Assembly: GCF_006715085.1 (NCBI RefSeq)
Contig: NZ_VFMM01000001.1
Location: 2,356,001 to 2,420,000 of the forward strand
DNA from: Kribbella jejuensis
GTDB taxonomy: Bacteria; Actinomycetota; Actinomycetes; Propionibacteriales; Kribbellaceae
Length of the DNA: 64,000 nt
Direction of reading: 5' to 3'
Position numbers and translations under genes: made by a program. Below are positions 53,088 through 61,335 of the stretch, in pieces. The notes beneath the pieces were generated by a model that was not told the origin of the DNA, searched no databases, and saw only the letters and a program-made list of their open reading frames with translations. Position 1 is the first letter of the stretch. Each line of letters opens with the position of its first letter.

Positions 53088-54170
53088 TCAGAAGAAGACG
53101 CTGCGGCGCTGCATGAGCAGCGTGTAGAGGGTCTGCTGGATGGTCTCGCGGACCTGGTCGGTGACGTTGAAGACCAGCATCGGGTCGTCCGCGGCGCCGT
53201 CGGGGAAGTCGTCGGTCCGGATCGGTTCGCCGAACTCGATCAGCCACTTCGACGGCAGCGGGATCAGCCCGAGCGGGCCGAGCAACGGGAAGAACGGCGT
53301 CACCGGGATGTACGGGACGCCGAGCAGCCGGGCCAGCGAGGCGATGTTGCCGACCAGCGGATAGATCTCCTCGGCGCCGACGATCGAGCACGGCACGATC
53401 GGTACGCCGGTCCGCATCGCCGCGCTGACGAACCCACCGCGGCCGAACCGCTGCAGCTTGTACCGCTCGGAGAACGGCTTGCCGAGACCCTTGAAACCTT
53501 CCGGCCAGACGCCGACCAGGTTGCCCTGCCGGAGCAGGCGTTCGGCGTCGTCGTTGTTCGCGAGCGTCGCACCGCCCTTGCGGGACAGTTCACCGACGAA
53601 CGGGGTCTGGAAGACCAGATCCGCGGCGAGCGTCCGCAGTGGGCGGCCGGTGTGGTCCGCGACCACCACCTGGCTGACCAGACCGTCGAGCGGCATCGTG
53701 CCGGAGTGGTTCGCGACGATCAGCGCGCTGCCGTCGGACGGGATGTTCTCGATCCCGCGGACCTCGACCCGGAACCAATTCTCCACCATCGGCCGCAGCA
53801 GCGGCAGCAGGACCTGGTCGTTGAGGTCGGCGTCGTACCCGAACTCGTCGAGCTCGTAGTCGCCTGTCACCCGCCGCCGAAGAAACGCCAGCCACTCCGC
53901 GACCCGCCGCTCCCCTTCAGCCCCGAACAACCCCCGCACCGCCCGCTCCAGACCGGCGAAGTCGAAGCTTGCGTCGGTTGGTCGCTCCTCGGTGTAGGCC
54001 GGGGACTCGACGACCGGCTCTGCCGTCTCTTCAACGGGCTGCTTGCGGCTCTTCTTCGGCCGGGTCTGGTCACCGGCGAGCGCGCGGGCTGCTGCCGACG
54101 GGGTGGTTCGGCGGTTGCCGCGGCCGGGGCGGCCGCCGGAGCCGATCGGGATGACGTCTGCGTCAGCCAC
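53088..54170 (-). CDS. lysophospholipid acyltransferase family protein
   Basis: A 360-residue PlsC-like acyltransferase (Rv0502 position). The catalytic HX4D is NHSGTMPLDG, with the glycerophosphate site VWPEGFKGLGK and a PCSIVGAEE block. An N-terminal extension of about 95 residues is charged and poorly conserved. It probably acylates phospholipid precursors at the membrane, though no clear membrane helix is seen. The GTG start overlaps the epimerase gene by 8 bases. Confidence 0.9.
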   Translation of the reverse strand: MADADVIPIGSGGRPGRGNRRTTPSAAARALAGDQTRPKKSRKQPVEETAEPVVESPAYTEERPTDASFDFAGLERAVRGLFGAEGERRVAEWLAFLRRRVTGDYELDEFGYDADLNDQVLLPLLRPMVENWFRVEVRGIENIPSDGSALIVANHSGTMPLDGLVSQVVVADHTGRPLRTLAADLVFQTPFVGELSRKGGATLANNDDAERLLRQGNLVGVWPEGFKGLGKPFSERYKLQRFGRGGFVSAAMRTGVPIVPCSIVGAEEIYPLVGNIASLARLLGVPYIPVTPFFPLLGPLGLIPLPSKWLIEFGEPIRTDDFPDGAADDPMLVFNVTDQVRETIQQTLYTLLMQRRSVFF

Positions 54171-55170
54171 GGAGCGCTCCCAGGCCGGCGCGCAGCAGGC
54201 CGGAGGCGCGGGTCACCGCGCCGGTGCCGAGCGACCTGCGGAAGTCGTCGAACGCCTCCGCGGTCGTGTACTTCGGCTCGAACCCGAACTCGCTGCGCAT
54301 CCGTGTCGTGTCCACACCCCGCCCGTACGTCAGGAACGTGATCTGGTCCGGTGAGAAGTCCGCCAGCCGCGCGCGCCGGACGACGGCGGCCGTACTCGAC
54401 GCGGTGAACGAGGGCAGCCGCAGCGTCGGCCGGCCGAGCCGGCGGATCGCCTGGGACAGCGAAAGGACGCCGTCACCGGCCAGGTTGAAGGTCCCCGGCA
54501 GCTCTTCGACGGTCGCGTGGTGGATCGCCTCGACGCCGTCGTCCTCGTGCAGGAACTGCAGGCGTGCGTCGTACCCGAAAACGGTCGGGACCACCGGGAG
54601 GGCGAAGTACCGCGTCATCGGGGAGTCGGTCTTCGGGCCGATCCAGTTCGCCATCCGGAGCGTGGAGACGCAGACGTCGGGGCGGCGCCGGGCGAATCCC
54701 CGGACGTACCCCTCGACCTCGACCGCGTCCTTGCTCAGCCCGTGGTGATGGATCGCCCGCGGCGCCATCTCCTCGGTGAACATCGCCGGATCCCGCGGAC
54801 CCGCGCCGTACACCGTGGTCGACGACTTCACCACCAGCTTCGCCACACCGGGCGCCTTCTGGCACGCGGCGAGCAGCTGCATGGTGCCGATGACGTTGAT
54901 CTCCTTCATCGACGAGCGGCCGCCGGCGCTGCCAGGGGTGGCCACCACGCCGGTGTGCACGACCGTGTCCACATCCTCCGCGGCGATCACCTTGGCGATC
55001 ACCGGGTTGCGGATGTCGGCCCGGACGAACCGGACCCGGCCGAGCTCCGCGCGCGGCGGGACCACGTCGACACCGATCACGGTGCCGATCGACGGGTCCT
55101 CGGCCAGTCTCCGGGCACAGCGAGCACCGGCGTCTCGCGAGACGCCGGTCACCATCACTACCTGTGCCAC
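54163..55170 (-). CDS. NAD-dependent epimerase/dehydratase
   Basis: A 335-residue extended SDR protein (Rv0501, GalE2 position). The Rossmann start is VVMVTGVSRDAGARCARRL, a modified TGxxGxxG. The usual YxxxK is replaced: the block around HHHGLSKDAVEVEGYVRG has Gly-Leu-Ser-Lys where Tyr would be, so catalysis may differ from GalE. It lies between bS22 and the acyltransferase, a conserved actinobacterial order whose role is not settled. Confidence 0.88.
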   Translation of the reverse strand: MAQVVMVTGVSRDAGARCARRLAEDPSIGTVIGVDVVPPRAELGRVRFVRADIRNPVIAKVIAAEDVDTVVHTGVVATPGSAGGRSSMKEINVIGTMQLLAACQKAPGVAKLVVKSSTTVYGAGPRDPAMFTEEMAPRAIHHHGLSKDAVEVEGYVRGFARRRPDVCVSTLRMANWIGPKTDSPMTRYFALPVVPTVFGYDARLQFLHEDDGVEAIHHATVEELPGTFNLAGDGVLSLSQAIRRLGRPTLRLPSFTASSTAAVVRRARLADFSPDQITFLTYGRGVDTTRMRSEFGFEPKYTTAEAFDDFRRSLGTGAVTRASGLLRAGLGALRG

Positions 55171-55237
55171 GAGCTACCCCCAGCCGGACCGGGCGCGGCA
55201 GACCAGTGCTACCTACTGCTACCTGGTGCGTGCCGGG

Positions 55238-55339
55238 CTACTTGCCGAGCTTGCGGCGCTGCACCCGCGTCTTCTTCAGCAGCTTGCGGTGCTTCTTCTT
55301 CGCCATCCGCTTACGGCGCTTCTTGATTACCGAACCCAC
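55238..55339 (-). CDS. small ribosomal protein bS22
   Basis: A 33-residue highly basic protein starting at [22 protein letters not shown] and ending [10 protein letters not shown]. It is nearly the same as mycobacterial bS22 (Rv0500B), a 30S subunit protein described from cryo-EM of mycobacterial ribosomes. Databases often list it as an AURKAIP1/COX24 domain protein. It is 67 bases upstream of the epimerase gene, on the same strand, and divergent from the methyltransferase gene. Confidence 0.95.
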   Translation of the reverse strand: MGSVIKKRRKRMAKKKHRKLLKKTRVQRRKLGK

Positions 55340-55449
55340 AGTTGACCATCCAAACTCAAAGAGAACGTCGGCAAAGCTTACCCGTAGGTCGCTTCGCGGA
55401 CCTAAAGCAGGCTCGATCGGTAGACTCGGACCCTACCCGGGGAGGCTGG

Positions 55450-56109
55450 ATGCGCGCTCGGTACGACGGTCTGGCGGAGTGGTACGACGAGCGTTTCGGG
55501 GCGGACGCGCCACCTCATCAGCCCGGTCTGCTGGAGCTGCTCGGCACCGGTTCGGGACCCTGCCTGGACATCGGCTGTGGCACCGGACGCAACTTCGACA
55601 GCATCCGCGCCGGCGGGCGTTCGGTGGTCGGGCTGGACTTCTCGATCGACCAGTTGCGCCGAGCCCGGACGCGGACCGACGGGCCGCTGCTCCACGGCGA
55701 CGCGGCGGCGTTGCCGTTCGCCGACGGGTCCTTCGACACCGCGATCACGTTGTGGACCTCCACCGACGTCGACGACTTCGGCGCCGTGCTCCGGGAGGCC
55801 GCGCGGGTGCTACGGCCCGGCGGTGTGCTGGTCGCGTACGGCGTGCATCCGTGCTTCAACGGGCCGCACGTCGTGTACGAGGACGACGGCCGGCGGACCG
55901 TGTATCCGACGTATCGGCGCACCGGCTGGCACACGGACATGCCGTGGTGGGCCGAGGACGGGATCCGGCGGCGGATCGGTATGTCGCACCTCACCCTGGC
56001 CGACTACCTCAACGCGATCGTCGGGAGCGGGCTGGTCGCCGAACGGTTCGAGGAACCCGCGGGATACGACATCCCGCACGCGCTCGCCTTCCGGGCACGG
56101 AAGCCTTAG
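55450..56109 (+). CDS. class I SAM-dependent methyltransferase
   Basis: A 219-residue methyltransferase. Motif I is CLDIGCGTGRN (about 40-50), the motif II Asp is in VVGLDFSIDQLRRA, and LPFADGSFDTAI and LREAARVLRPGGVLVAYG are motifs of the UbiE/Methyltransf_11 family. ATG 55450 was chosen for GGGGAGG 4 bases upstream; upstream in-frame codons lie over the bS22 promoter. The substrate is unknown. Its stop overlaps the stop of the small exported peptide gene on the other strand. Confidence 0.9.
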   Translation: MRARYDGLAEWYDERFGADAPPHQPGLLELLGTGSGPCLDIGCGTGRNFDSIRAGGRSVVGLDFSIDQLRRARTRTDGPLLHGDAAALPFADGSFDTAITLWTSTDVDDFGAVLREAARVLRPGGVLVAYGVHPCFNGPHVVYEDDGRRTVYPTYRRTGWHTDMPWWAEDGIRRRIGMSHLTLADYLNAIVGSGLVAERFEEPAGYDIPHALAFRARKP

Positions 56110-56273
56110 GCGGCTCTGCGGACCGGAGCGATCTTGTCGGTCAGCACCGCGAGGTGCGGGGTGGCGGTCTGTTTGCTGGTGCTCGCATAGGCGGCCGGGG
56201 TGAAGACGACGGCGGCCAGGCCCAGGGTCGCGATGGTGCCTACGGCAACGGTCTTGACGATTCGGATCGGCAT
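56106..56273 (-). CDS. 55-residue exported peptide
   Basis: A short gene with an excellent GAAGGAGG ribosome site 7 bases upstream of the ATG. The peptide starts MPIRIVKTVAVGTIATLG, continues through a hydrophobic core to the likely signal cleavage site AAYA at residue 30, and leaves a mature part of about 25 residues with no Cys (STSKQTATPHLAVLTDK and a basic end). It is 160 bases downstream of the SARP-type regulator on the same strand, with operator-like repeats in between. A role as a signal or a surface peptide is possible; nothing similar is recognised. Confidence 0.7.
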   Translation of the reverse strand: MPIRIVKTVAVGTIATLGLAAVVFTPAAYASTSKQTATPHLAVLTDKIAPVRRAA

Positions 56274-56323
56274 CGGGAGCCTCCTTCAGGTTGGTGACTC
56301 CATCCTGGTCGCGCGCCCTGCGA

Positions 56324-56356
56324 GGGTCCTGCAGGATTCCTGGGACCCCTCTGGGA
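56324..56356 (-). promoter_or_regulatory. SARP-like repeats and inverted repeat before the exported peptide
   Basis: On the minus strand TCCCAG occurs twice with an exact 11-base period (56351-56356 and 56340-56345), the spacing used by SARP/AfsR-type activators. An inverted repeat GGGTCC/GGACCC with inner CAGGA-A-TCCTG (56324-56348) overlaps them. The sites are about 50-80 bases upstream of the peptide start, where an activator would sit. Confidence 0.45.
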
Positions 56357-56433
56357 ATGGCGGTTGACCAGTCCCAGCACGAGATTCGCCGGCAGGCGGG
56401 CCGCAGGTCCGAGACCGGATCGCCCGACGACCT

Positions 56434-58182
56434 CTAGTCCAGGTAGTCGGCGACCGGGCCGAGGGTGAGCAGTCCACTCCCCGCCGCGTGTTCGTTCGCG
56501 GCCGGCGCCAACGCTTCTCGCGCTCGCCTCAACAACTCCAGGTCTCCCGCCTGTTTGGCAGCGTGCGCCGTCAAGCACCACTGAGCTTCGAGCAGCAGAC
56601 CAGGCGTCGGGCGGTACTCCGCCTCCGGCACCGGCTCGCCGTGCCGTACGGCGTACCCGGCCAACGCCAGCGGGAGCAAGCCATCACTCAGGCCAGGCAT
56701 CCCCGCACCGTCGAGCAACTCGGCCGCGGCACGGTATGCCTCAGGGGTGTCTTCACGCAGCGCGCCGTACCACCGCGTGAAGACCGCGACCAGTGGAAGC
56801 TCATGCCGCTCAGCCAACGCATCCGCCGCGGCGGCGTGCTCGTCAGCGGCCGTGTGATCGGCGCGTGCACAGGCCGCCTGCAGACGGATCAGCTGACCCA
56901 GAACCTCATAGGTAAAGAGGTTGTGGCGCTGCGACAGCGTGATGAGCTCCGCGCCGATCGCGTCCCGCTCCGGTGCGAGGCCGGTGCGGTAGTAGGTCTG
57001 CATGAAGACCCCGTTCAACGTGAACGCCAGCAGCGCGGGATCGTCGAGACCGCGCGCGAGCTGCTCGGCTTCGAGGGCGGCCTCGCGCGGTCGGGCCTCC
57101 CGGGAACCGCGGGATTCGAGCGCGATCGTGGCCAGCAGCCGGGCGCGGATGCTCGGATGGTCCTGCGTCGGCAGTACGCGCTCGGCCGCGGCCACGATCG
57201 CGGCGGCCTGTGCCTCGTCGTCGGAGCGGGTCCAGATCGCGGGTACGTCGTACCCGCCGATGATGCGCGCGGTCAGATCCGGGTCGGAGAGCTCTTCGGC
57301 TGCTCGAACGGCGGCCAGGCGATGACGACGGGCGGCCTCGAGCCCGCCGCCCCCGGTGACCGCGAGGTTGCGGAGCAGGCCGACCGTCGACTCGATCCGG
57401 GCCCGCGTGCCGCCGACGACGCGGTCGTACGCCGCCGCCGTCTCGGCCCACACGTTGCCGGCCGGGGCAAGATGGGTTGCCTGGTTGAGGATGTCGCTCT
57501 CCAACCGGCTCAGCGCGGGACCAGGATCAACGCCGAGCTGCCCGACCAGGGTCGCCCGGGCGCGGCGCAGTACGGCGAGAGCATCGCCTTGCCGGTCGCT
57601 TCGGTACAGGGCCAGCGCGAGCAGCCGCCAGGCGTCCTCGCGCCACGGGTGCTCGGTGACGTGCGCGTCGAGGTCAGGCACCGCCTCGGCCGCGAGCCCC
57701 AGGTCCAGGCGGGTCGCCGCCACGCGCTCGACGGCGTGCAGGCGGAGCTCGGTCAGCCGGGAACGCTCCGCGAGCGCCCACGGCTCGTCCGCGAACTCGG
57801 CGTACGCCGGACCGCGCCACAGCTCCAGGCCCCCCAGGAGTTCCTTCAGTTCAACGGCTTTGACGGAGGCCTCGAAGCGCAGCGCGTCGACGTTCTCGGT
57901 CCGCAAGGCGTACCCAGGGCCTTCGGTGACCAGCAGCCGAGCCGGCGTCCGCGGCGCACGATCGGGTTCGATCGCCCGGCGGAGCGCCGCGACGAACGTC
58001 CGCAGTGCGCTCAACGCGCCGTCGGGTGGATCGGCCCAGAGGTCGTCGACCAGGACGTTCGCCGGCACCACCCGGCCGCGCGCGACGATCAGCCGCGCGA
58101 GGACTGCGCGGTGCCGCGGGCCCTTCAGGTCGACCGGCTCCCGGTCCCACGCCACCACCGGACCGAGCACGCCGAACTCCAC
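56434..58182 (-). CDS. SARP/AfsR-type transcriptional regulator
   Basis: A 582-residue protein. The N-terminal OmpR-like winged helix (about 1-95) has EFGVLGPVVAW, LKGPRHRAVLARLIVARGRVVP and LRTFVAALRRAIEP. The BTAD domain (about 100-240) has YRSDRQGDALAVLRRARATLVGQLGVDPGPAL. The C-terminal half is helical, TPR-like, and has no NB-ARC motifs, so it is shorter than AfsR itself. It probably activates a nearby target such as the exported peptide gene. GTG start at 58182. Confidence 0.9.
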   Translation of the reverse strand: MEFGVLGPVVAWDREPVDLKGPRHRAVLARLIVARGRVVPANVLVDDLWADPPDGALSALRTFVAALRRAIEPDRAPRTPARLLVTEGPGYALRTENVDALRFEASVKAVELKELLGGLELWRGPAYAEFADEPWALAERSRLTELRLHAVERVAATRLDLGLAAEAVPDLDAHVTEHPWREDAWRLLALALYRSDRQGDALAVLRRARATLVGQLGVDPGPALSRLESDILNQATHLAPAGNVWAETAAAYDRVVGGTRARIESTVGLLRNLAVTGGGGLEAARRHRLAAVRAAEELSDPDLTARIIGGYDVPAIWTRSDDEAQAAAIVAAAERVLPTQDHPSIRARLLATIALESRGSREARPREAALEAEQLARGLDDPALLAFTLNGVFMQTYYRTGLAPERDAIGAELITLSQRHNLFTYEVLGQLIRLQAACARADHTAADEHAAAADALAERHELPLVAVFTRWYGALREDTPEAYRAAAELLDGAGMPGLSDGLLPLALAGYAVRHGEPVPEAEYRPTPGLLLEAQWCLTAHAAKQAGDLELLRRAREALAPAANEHAAGSGLLTLGPVADYLD

Positions 58183-58236
58183 CCGCCCACGGTACCGCTC
58201 ATCGAATGCTCATCGGCCGGCGCGACGCTGGGCGGT

Positions 58237-59097
58237 ATGAGGATCGAAGGATTTGCGTACCACCGTCTGTCGGGCGTCGACGGTGTCGAACTGAACGTTG
58301 CCGTCGGCGGGTCGGGACCGCCGGTGGTGTTGTTGCACGGGTTTCCGCAGACGCACCTGATCTGGCGTGAGGTGGCGCGTGAGCTGGCGGTGGATCACAC
58401 GGTGATCTGCCCGGATCTGCGCGGGTACGGCGAGAGCGGGAAACCGTTGGACGGCTACTCGAAGCGGACCATGGCGGCGGATGTGGTCGGGGTGGCGGCC
58501 GAGCTGGGACATTCGCAGTTCGCGCTGGTGGGCCACGATCGAGGCGCATTGGTGGCCTTCCGGGCGGGGCTTGATCATCCGGACGTCGTCACACATTTGA
58601 TGTGTCTCGACGTACTGCCGACGCTGGACATGTGGGATGTGATGCACGGGACGACGGCTGCGGTCGGGTTCCATCTGTATCTGATGGCGCAGCCGGTCGG
58701 GCTGCCCGAGCGGATGATCGCGGCTGCCGCGGACGAGTTCTTCGGGTACTTCCTGGATCTGTGGGGGAAGGATCCGGCGGCGATTCCGGCGGACGTGCGG
58801 GCGGAGTACCTGGCGGCGTCGCGGAACGCCGTACCGTCGATCGTCGCGGACTACCGGGCGTCGGCGACGATCGACGTCCAGCAGGACTCCGAGGACCTTG
58901 CTGCAGGCAACAAGCTCCGGATGCCGGTGACGGTGATCCAGCAGGACTGGGGAGCCGCGCTGGGCTTCGACGCGGCCGCCCGCTGGAAGAACTGGGCCAC
59001 CAACCTCGACCACCGGACCACCACCGCCGGCCACTTCATGGCCGAAGAATCTCCCGGCGAGATCACCGCGGCCGTCCGGGACCTGCTCAAGCGGTGA
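58237..59097 (+). CDS. alpha/beta hydrolase, haloacetate dehalogenase-like
   Basis: A 286-residue hydrolase. The oxyanion loop is LLHGFPQTHLIWR, then CPDLRGYGESGKP, nucleophile Asp101 in LVGHDRGALVAF, and His266 in AGHFMAEESP. These match fluoroacetate dehalogenases and epoxide hydrolases. In fluoroacetate dehalogenase the halide pocket has His-Trp before AQP; here it is FHLYLMAQP, with the Trp replaced by Leu, so the substrate probably differs. It is divergent from the SARP gene, with 54 bases between. Its 3' end is C-rich. Confidence 0.88.
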   Translation: MRIEGFAYHRLSGVDGVELNVAVGGSGPPVVLLHGFPQTHLIWREVARELAVDHTVICPDLRGYGESGKPLDGYSKRTMAADVVGVAAELGHSQFALVGHDRGALVAFRAGLDHPDVVTHLMCLDVLPTLDMWDVMHGTTAAVGFHLYLMAQPVGLPERMIAAAADEFFGYFLDLWGKDPAAIPADVRAEYLAASRNAVPSIVADYRASATIDVQQDSEDLAAGNKLRMPVTVIQQDWGAALGFDAAARWKNWATNLDHRTTTAGHFMAEESPGEITAAVRDLLKR

Positions 59098-60322
59098 GGT
59101 AGGCGGTCGATTCAGCCAGGGCGGCCAGAGCGGCCTGCAGGGAAGGGTTCGTCAGCCGGCCGTCGCGTTTGACGGGGGTGCCGCCTACCAGGACGGTGTC
59201 GACGTTGCCGGGGTGAGCGGCGGTGACGACTGTGGCGACCGGATCGTGCAGGCCGCCGACCAGGTTGAGGTCGGTGGTGCGCAGCAGGATCAGGTCGGCC
59301 TGGTTGCCGATGGCAAGCGATCCGACATCGTGGAGGCCTAGCGCTCGGGCGCCGCCGTAGGTTGCCAGTTGAAGAACCTCGGCGGCGGTGAACGTCTTGT
59401 AGCCTAGGGCAAGCACCTCGTGCATGGCGCGGAACATGTCGCCGCCGGCGGTCGTCACCACGTCGATTCCCAGACTGACGTCGACTCCGGCTGAACGCAG
59501 GCGGCCGGCCAGCGGTGGACCCATCTGCATCCGGGCCTCGACCGTCGGGGTTGCGGAAACCGCGGCGCCGGTTTCCGCGATCACCTTCAGCTCGGCGTCT
59601 GGCAGGAGATTCCCGTGGACATACAACGTGTTCGCCCGCGCCAATCCGGCGTCCCGTAGCCGCATCACCGGATCCGGGATGTCCGAACTACTGCTGATGT
59701 GCACCACTACCGGCAAGCCGAGCGAATCCGCCAGCTCCCAGTCGGCCCGTACCGTCTCGAAGGCCGCGAACGACGGTCCGATCGCCGCCACCGCCAACCC
59801 GAGCCGCGCAGACCGGCGCGCCATGATCCGGCGCATCTCGTCCGCGTTCACCGCACCACCGCTCAACGGCGACGGCCCGTATCCGAACACCGCCCGGATC
59901 CCGCTCCGCTCCAACGCGTCCAGCGCCGCGTCGGTGTGATCCGGCGTCCGCTGTACGTGCGAATAGTCCTGCACCGTGGTGATCCCGCCGTCCAGGCATT
60001 CCAACGCCCCGACAAGGTTGCCCGCAGCAACATCCTCGGCGCGGAACCGGGATCCGAACGACCCGAGCACCCGCTCGAAGTACACCCCGAGATCCGCGTC
60101 CACCGCGATCCCGCGCAACGCCGTCTGCCACAGGTGCCGGTGCGTGTCCACGAACCCGGGCAGCACGATTCGTTCCCGCGCATCGATCAGCTCCGCGTCG
60201 GCCCGCAGGTCCGGCCCGACCGCCGCGATCCGGCCGTGCTCGATCAGTACGTCGGTGTTCCGGCGGACGACCACCTCCGGATGGGTGTCGATCACCGTCC
60301 CGCCCTTCAGCAACAGCCTCAC
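59087..60322 (-). CDS. amidohydrolase, TRZ/ATZ-type (cytosine/guanine deaminase superfamily)
   Basis: A 411-residue metal-dependent hydrolase. The first metal HxH is in VLPGFVDTHRHLWQTALRG, the second His in VVVHISSSS, then YVHGNLLPDAELKVIAETG, and the Asp in SLGIDVVTTAGGDMF. It would deaminate or dechlorinate an N-heterocycle; the substrate is not visible. GTG 60322 is preferred because GAGGGAG lies 6 bases upstream, while the ATG at 60328 abuts that site. It is divergent from a MarR gene that probably controls it and overlaps the hydrolase stop. Confidence 0.88.
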   Translation of the reverse strand: MRLLLKGGTVIDTHPEVVVRRNTDVLIEHGRIAAVGPDLRADAELIDARERIVLPGFVDTHRHLWQTALRGIAVDADLGVYFERVLGSFGSRFRAEDVAAGNLVGALECLDGGITTVQDYSHVQRTPDHTDAALDALERSGIRAVFGYGPSPLSGGAVNADEMRRIMARRSARLGLAVAAIGPSFAAFETVRADWELADSLGLPVVVHISSSSDIPDPVMRLRDAGLARANTLYVHGNLLPDAELKVIAETGAAVSATPTVEARMQMGPPLAGRLRSAGVDVSLGIDVVTTAGGDMFRAMHEVLALGYKTFTAAEVLQLATYGGARALGLHDVGSLAIGNQADLILLRTTDLNLVGGLHDPVATVVTAAHPGNVDTVLVGGTPVKRDGRLTNPSLQAALAALAESTAYLTA

Positions 60323-60342
60323 GAGCATCTCCCTCAATAGAA

Positions 60343-60358
60343 AGCTTTATGAAAAGCT
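60343..60358. promoter_or_regulatory. MarR-type operator between divergent genes
   Basis: AGCTTT-ATGA-AAAGCT is a perfect 6+4+6 inverted repeat in an AT-rich patch, otherwise rare in this window, between the amidohydrolase and MarR starts. It is placed to control both genes. Confidence 0.6.
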
Positions 60359-60386
60359 ATCATCAAAGCATTCTAGGATGTCAACC

Positions 60387-60866
60387 ATGAACGACGATCC
60401 GGTGGACCGGCTGATCGCGTCCTGGGACCAGGAGTTGCCGGAGGTGCTCTATCCGTCCAGCGAGCTGACGAAGCGGATCCTGGTGCTGTCCGGCCTGCTG
60501 AACGAGACGACCCGGCGGGTGCTCCGCGATCTCGAGCTGACCACGGCCGAGTTCGACGTGATCGTCTCGCTGCGCCGCTCGGGTACGCCGTACCGCCAGA
60601 AGCCCTCCGACCTCAGCCGGAGCCTGCTGCTGTCGACGGGCGGCACCAGCAACGTCACGAATCAGCTGGTACGCCGCGGTCTCGTCGTCCGCGAGCCTGA
60701 TCCGGCCGACGGCCGCGGGACCCAGATCCGGCTCACCGACGAGGGGATCGCGCTCGCCGAGAAGGCGGTGAAGGCGAGCTCCGCCGCCCATCACGAGCTG
60801 TGGGCCGGGCTGCCGGACGAGGTCGTCGAGCAGGCAACCGCCGCGCTCCGAAAGCTCCAGGCGTGA
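60387..60866 (+). CDS. MarR family transcriptional regulator
   Basis: A 159-residue winged-helix protein. The HTH is in LTTAEFDVIVSLRRSG and LSRSLLLSTGGTSNVTNQLVRRGLV, followed by the wing REPDPADGRGTQIRLTDEG. ATG 60387 has AGGA about 8 bases upstream; a further ATG lies three codons earlier. It probably represses the divergent amidohydrolase gene until a small aromatic ligand binds. A strong terminator follows. Confidence 0.92.
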   Translation: MNDDPVDRLIASWDQELPEVLYPSSELTKRILVLSGLLNETTRRVLRDLELTTAEFDVIVSLRRSGTPYRQKPSDLSRSLLLSTGGTSNVTNQLVRRGLVVREPDPADGRGTQIRLTDEGIALAEKAVKASSAAHHELWAGLPDEVVEQATAALRKLQA

Positions 60867-60880
60867 CGAGCAGGCATGAC

Positions 60881-60911
60881 GAAGGGGCCGGTCCGTGGAT
60901 CCGGCCCCTTC
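60881..60911. terminator. intrinsic terminator between MarR and BldC-like genes
   Basis: GAAGGGGCCGG pairs perfectly with CCGGCCCCTTC, with an inner TCC/GGA pair in the loop. It lies between convergent genes and can serve both. Confidence 0.85.
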
Positions 60912-60922
60912 GGCTTCTGTGA

Positions 60923-61138
60923 TTATCCGGCCTGGAAGAAGGCGCCCTTGAGGTAGTCGTGCACCGCGTCCTCGGAGACCCGGAAGGAACGACCCACCCG
61001 CACCGCGGGCAGCTCACCGGAGTGCACCAGCCGGTACACCGTCATCTTGGACACGCGCATGGCCGTGGCGACCTCCGCCACGGTCAGAAACTTCACCTCG
61101 GCGAGCGGCTGCTCACCGCCGGACTTCTTTGATGCCAT
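60923..61138 (-). CDS. BldC-like excisionase-type HTH protein (Rv0500A type)
   Basis: A 71-residue MerR-like winged helix: FLTVAEVATAMRVSKMTVYRL forms the HTH and SGELPAVRVGRSFRVSEDAVHDYL the wing. It matches the small regulators next to bS22 in mycobacteria and is related to developmental regulator BldC. Here bS22 is 5.6 kb away. The ATG at 61138 precedes a Lys/Ser-rich arm. It is convergent with the MarR gene. Confidence 0.93.
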   Translation of the reverse strand: MASKKSGGEQPLAEVKFLTVAEVATAMRVSKMTVYRLVHSGELPAVRVGRSFRVSEDAVHDYLKGAFFQAG

Positions 61139-61257
61139 TGCGCACCGCACTTCCAGCACGGATCGTGCGCCGGCTTCCCCTCCGGCACCTCCGTCCGTGC
61201 ATGCCACGAGCGTAGTGGCTGTTGGTACGAATGGGAAAGAGGGGGACTCGTGTGACT

Positions 61258-61335
61258 GGTCGTGGCTGATGGGCCAGCCCCGTCGCGAGCCGTGCCGAGT
61301 GCCGCGCAGTAGGCGCTGGGCCATCAGCCACGACC
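61258..61335. repeat. long inverted repeat, 21-base arms
   Basis: The left arm (61258-61278) and right arm (61315-61335) are complementary at 20 of 21 positions, starting GGTCGTGGCTGATGG, around a 36-base loop. It lies between the BldC-like gene and the AcuC stop, the right arm touching that stop codon. It may be the acuC terminator, a stable small RNA hairpin or a miniature element. Confidence 0.7.

Noticed and set aside
56488-58236. An upstream extension of the alpha/beta hydrolase frame
   Set aside because: This part is antisense to the SARP gene; the hydrolase family match starts at ATG 58237.
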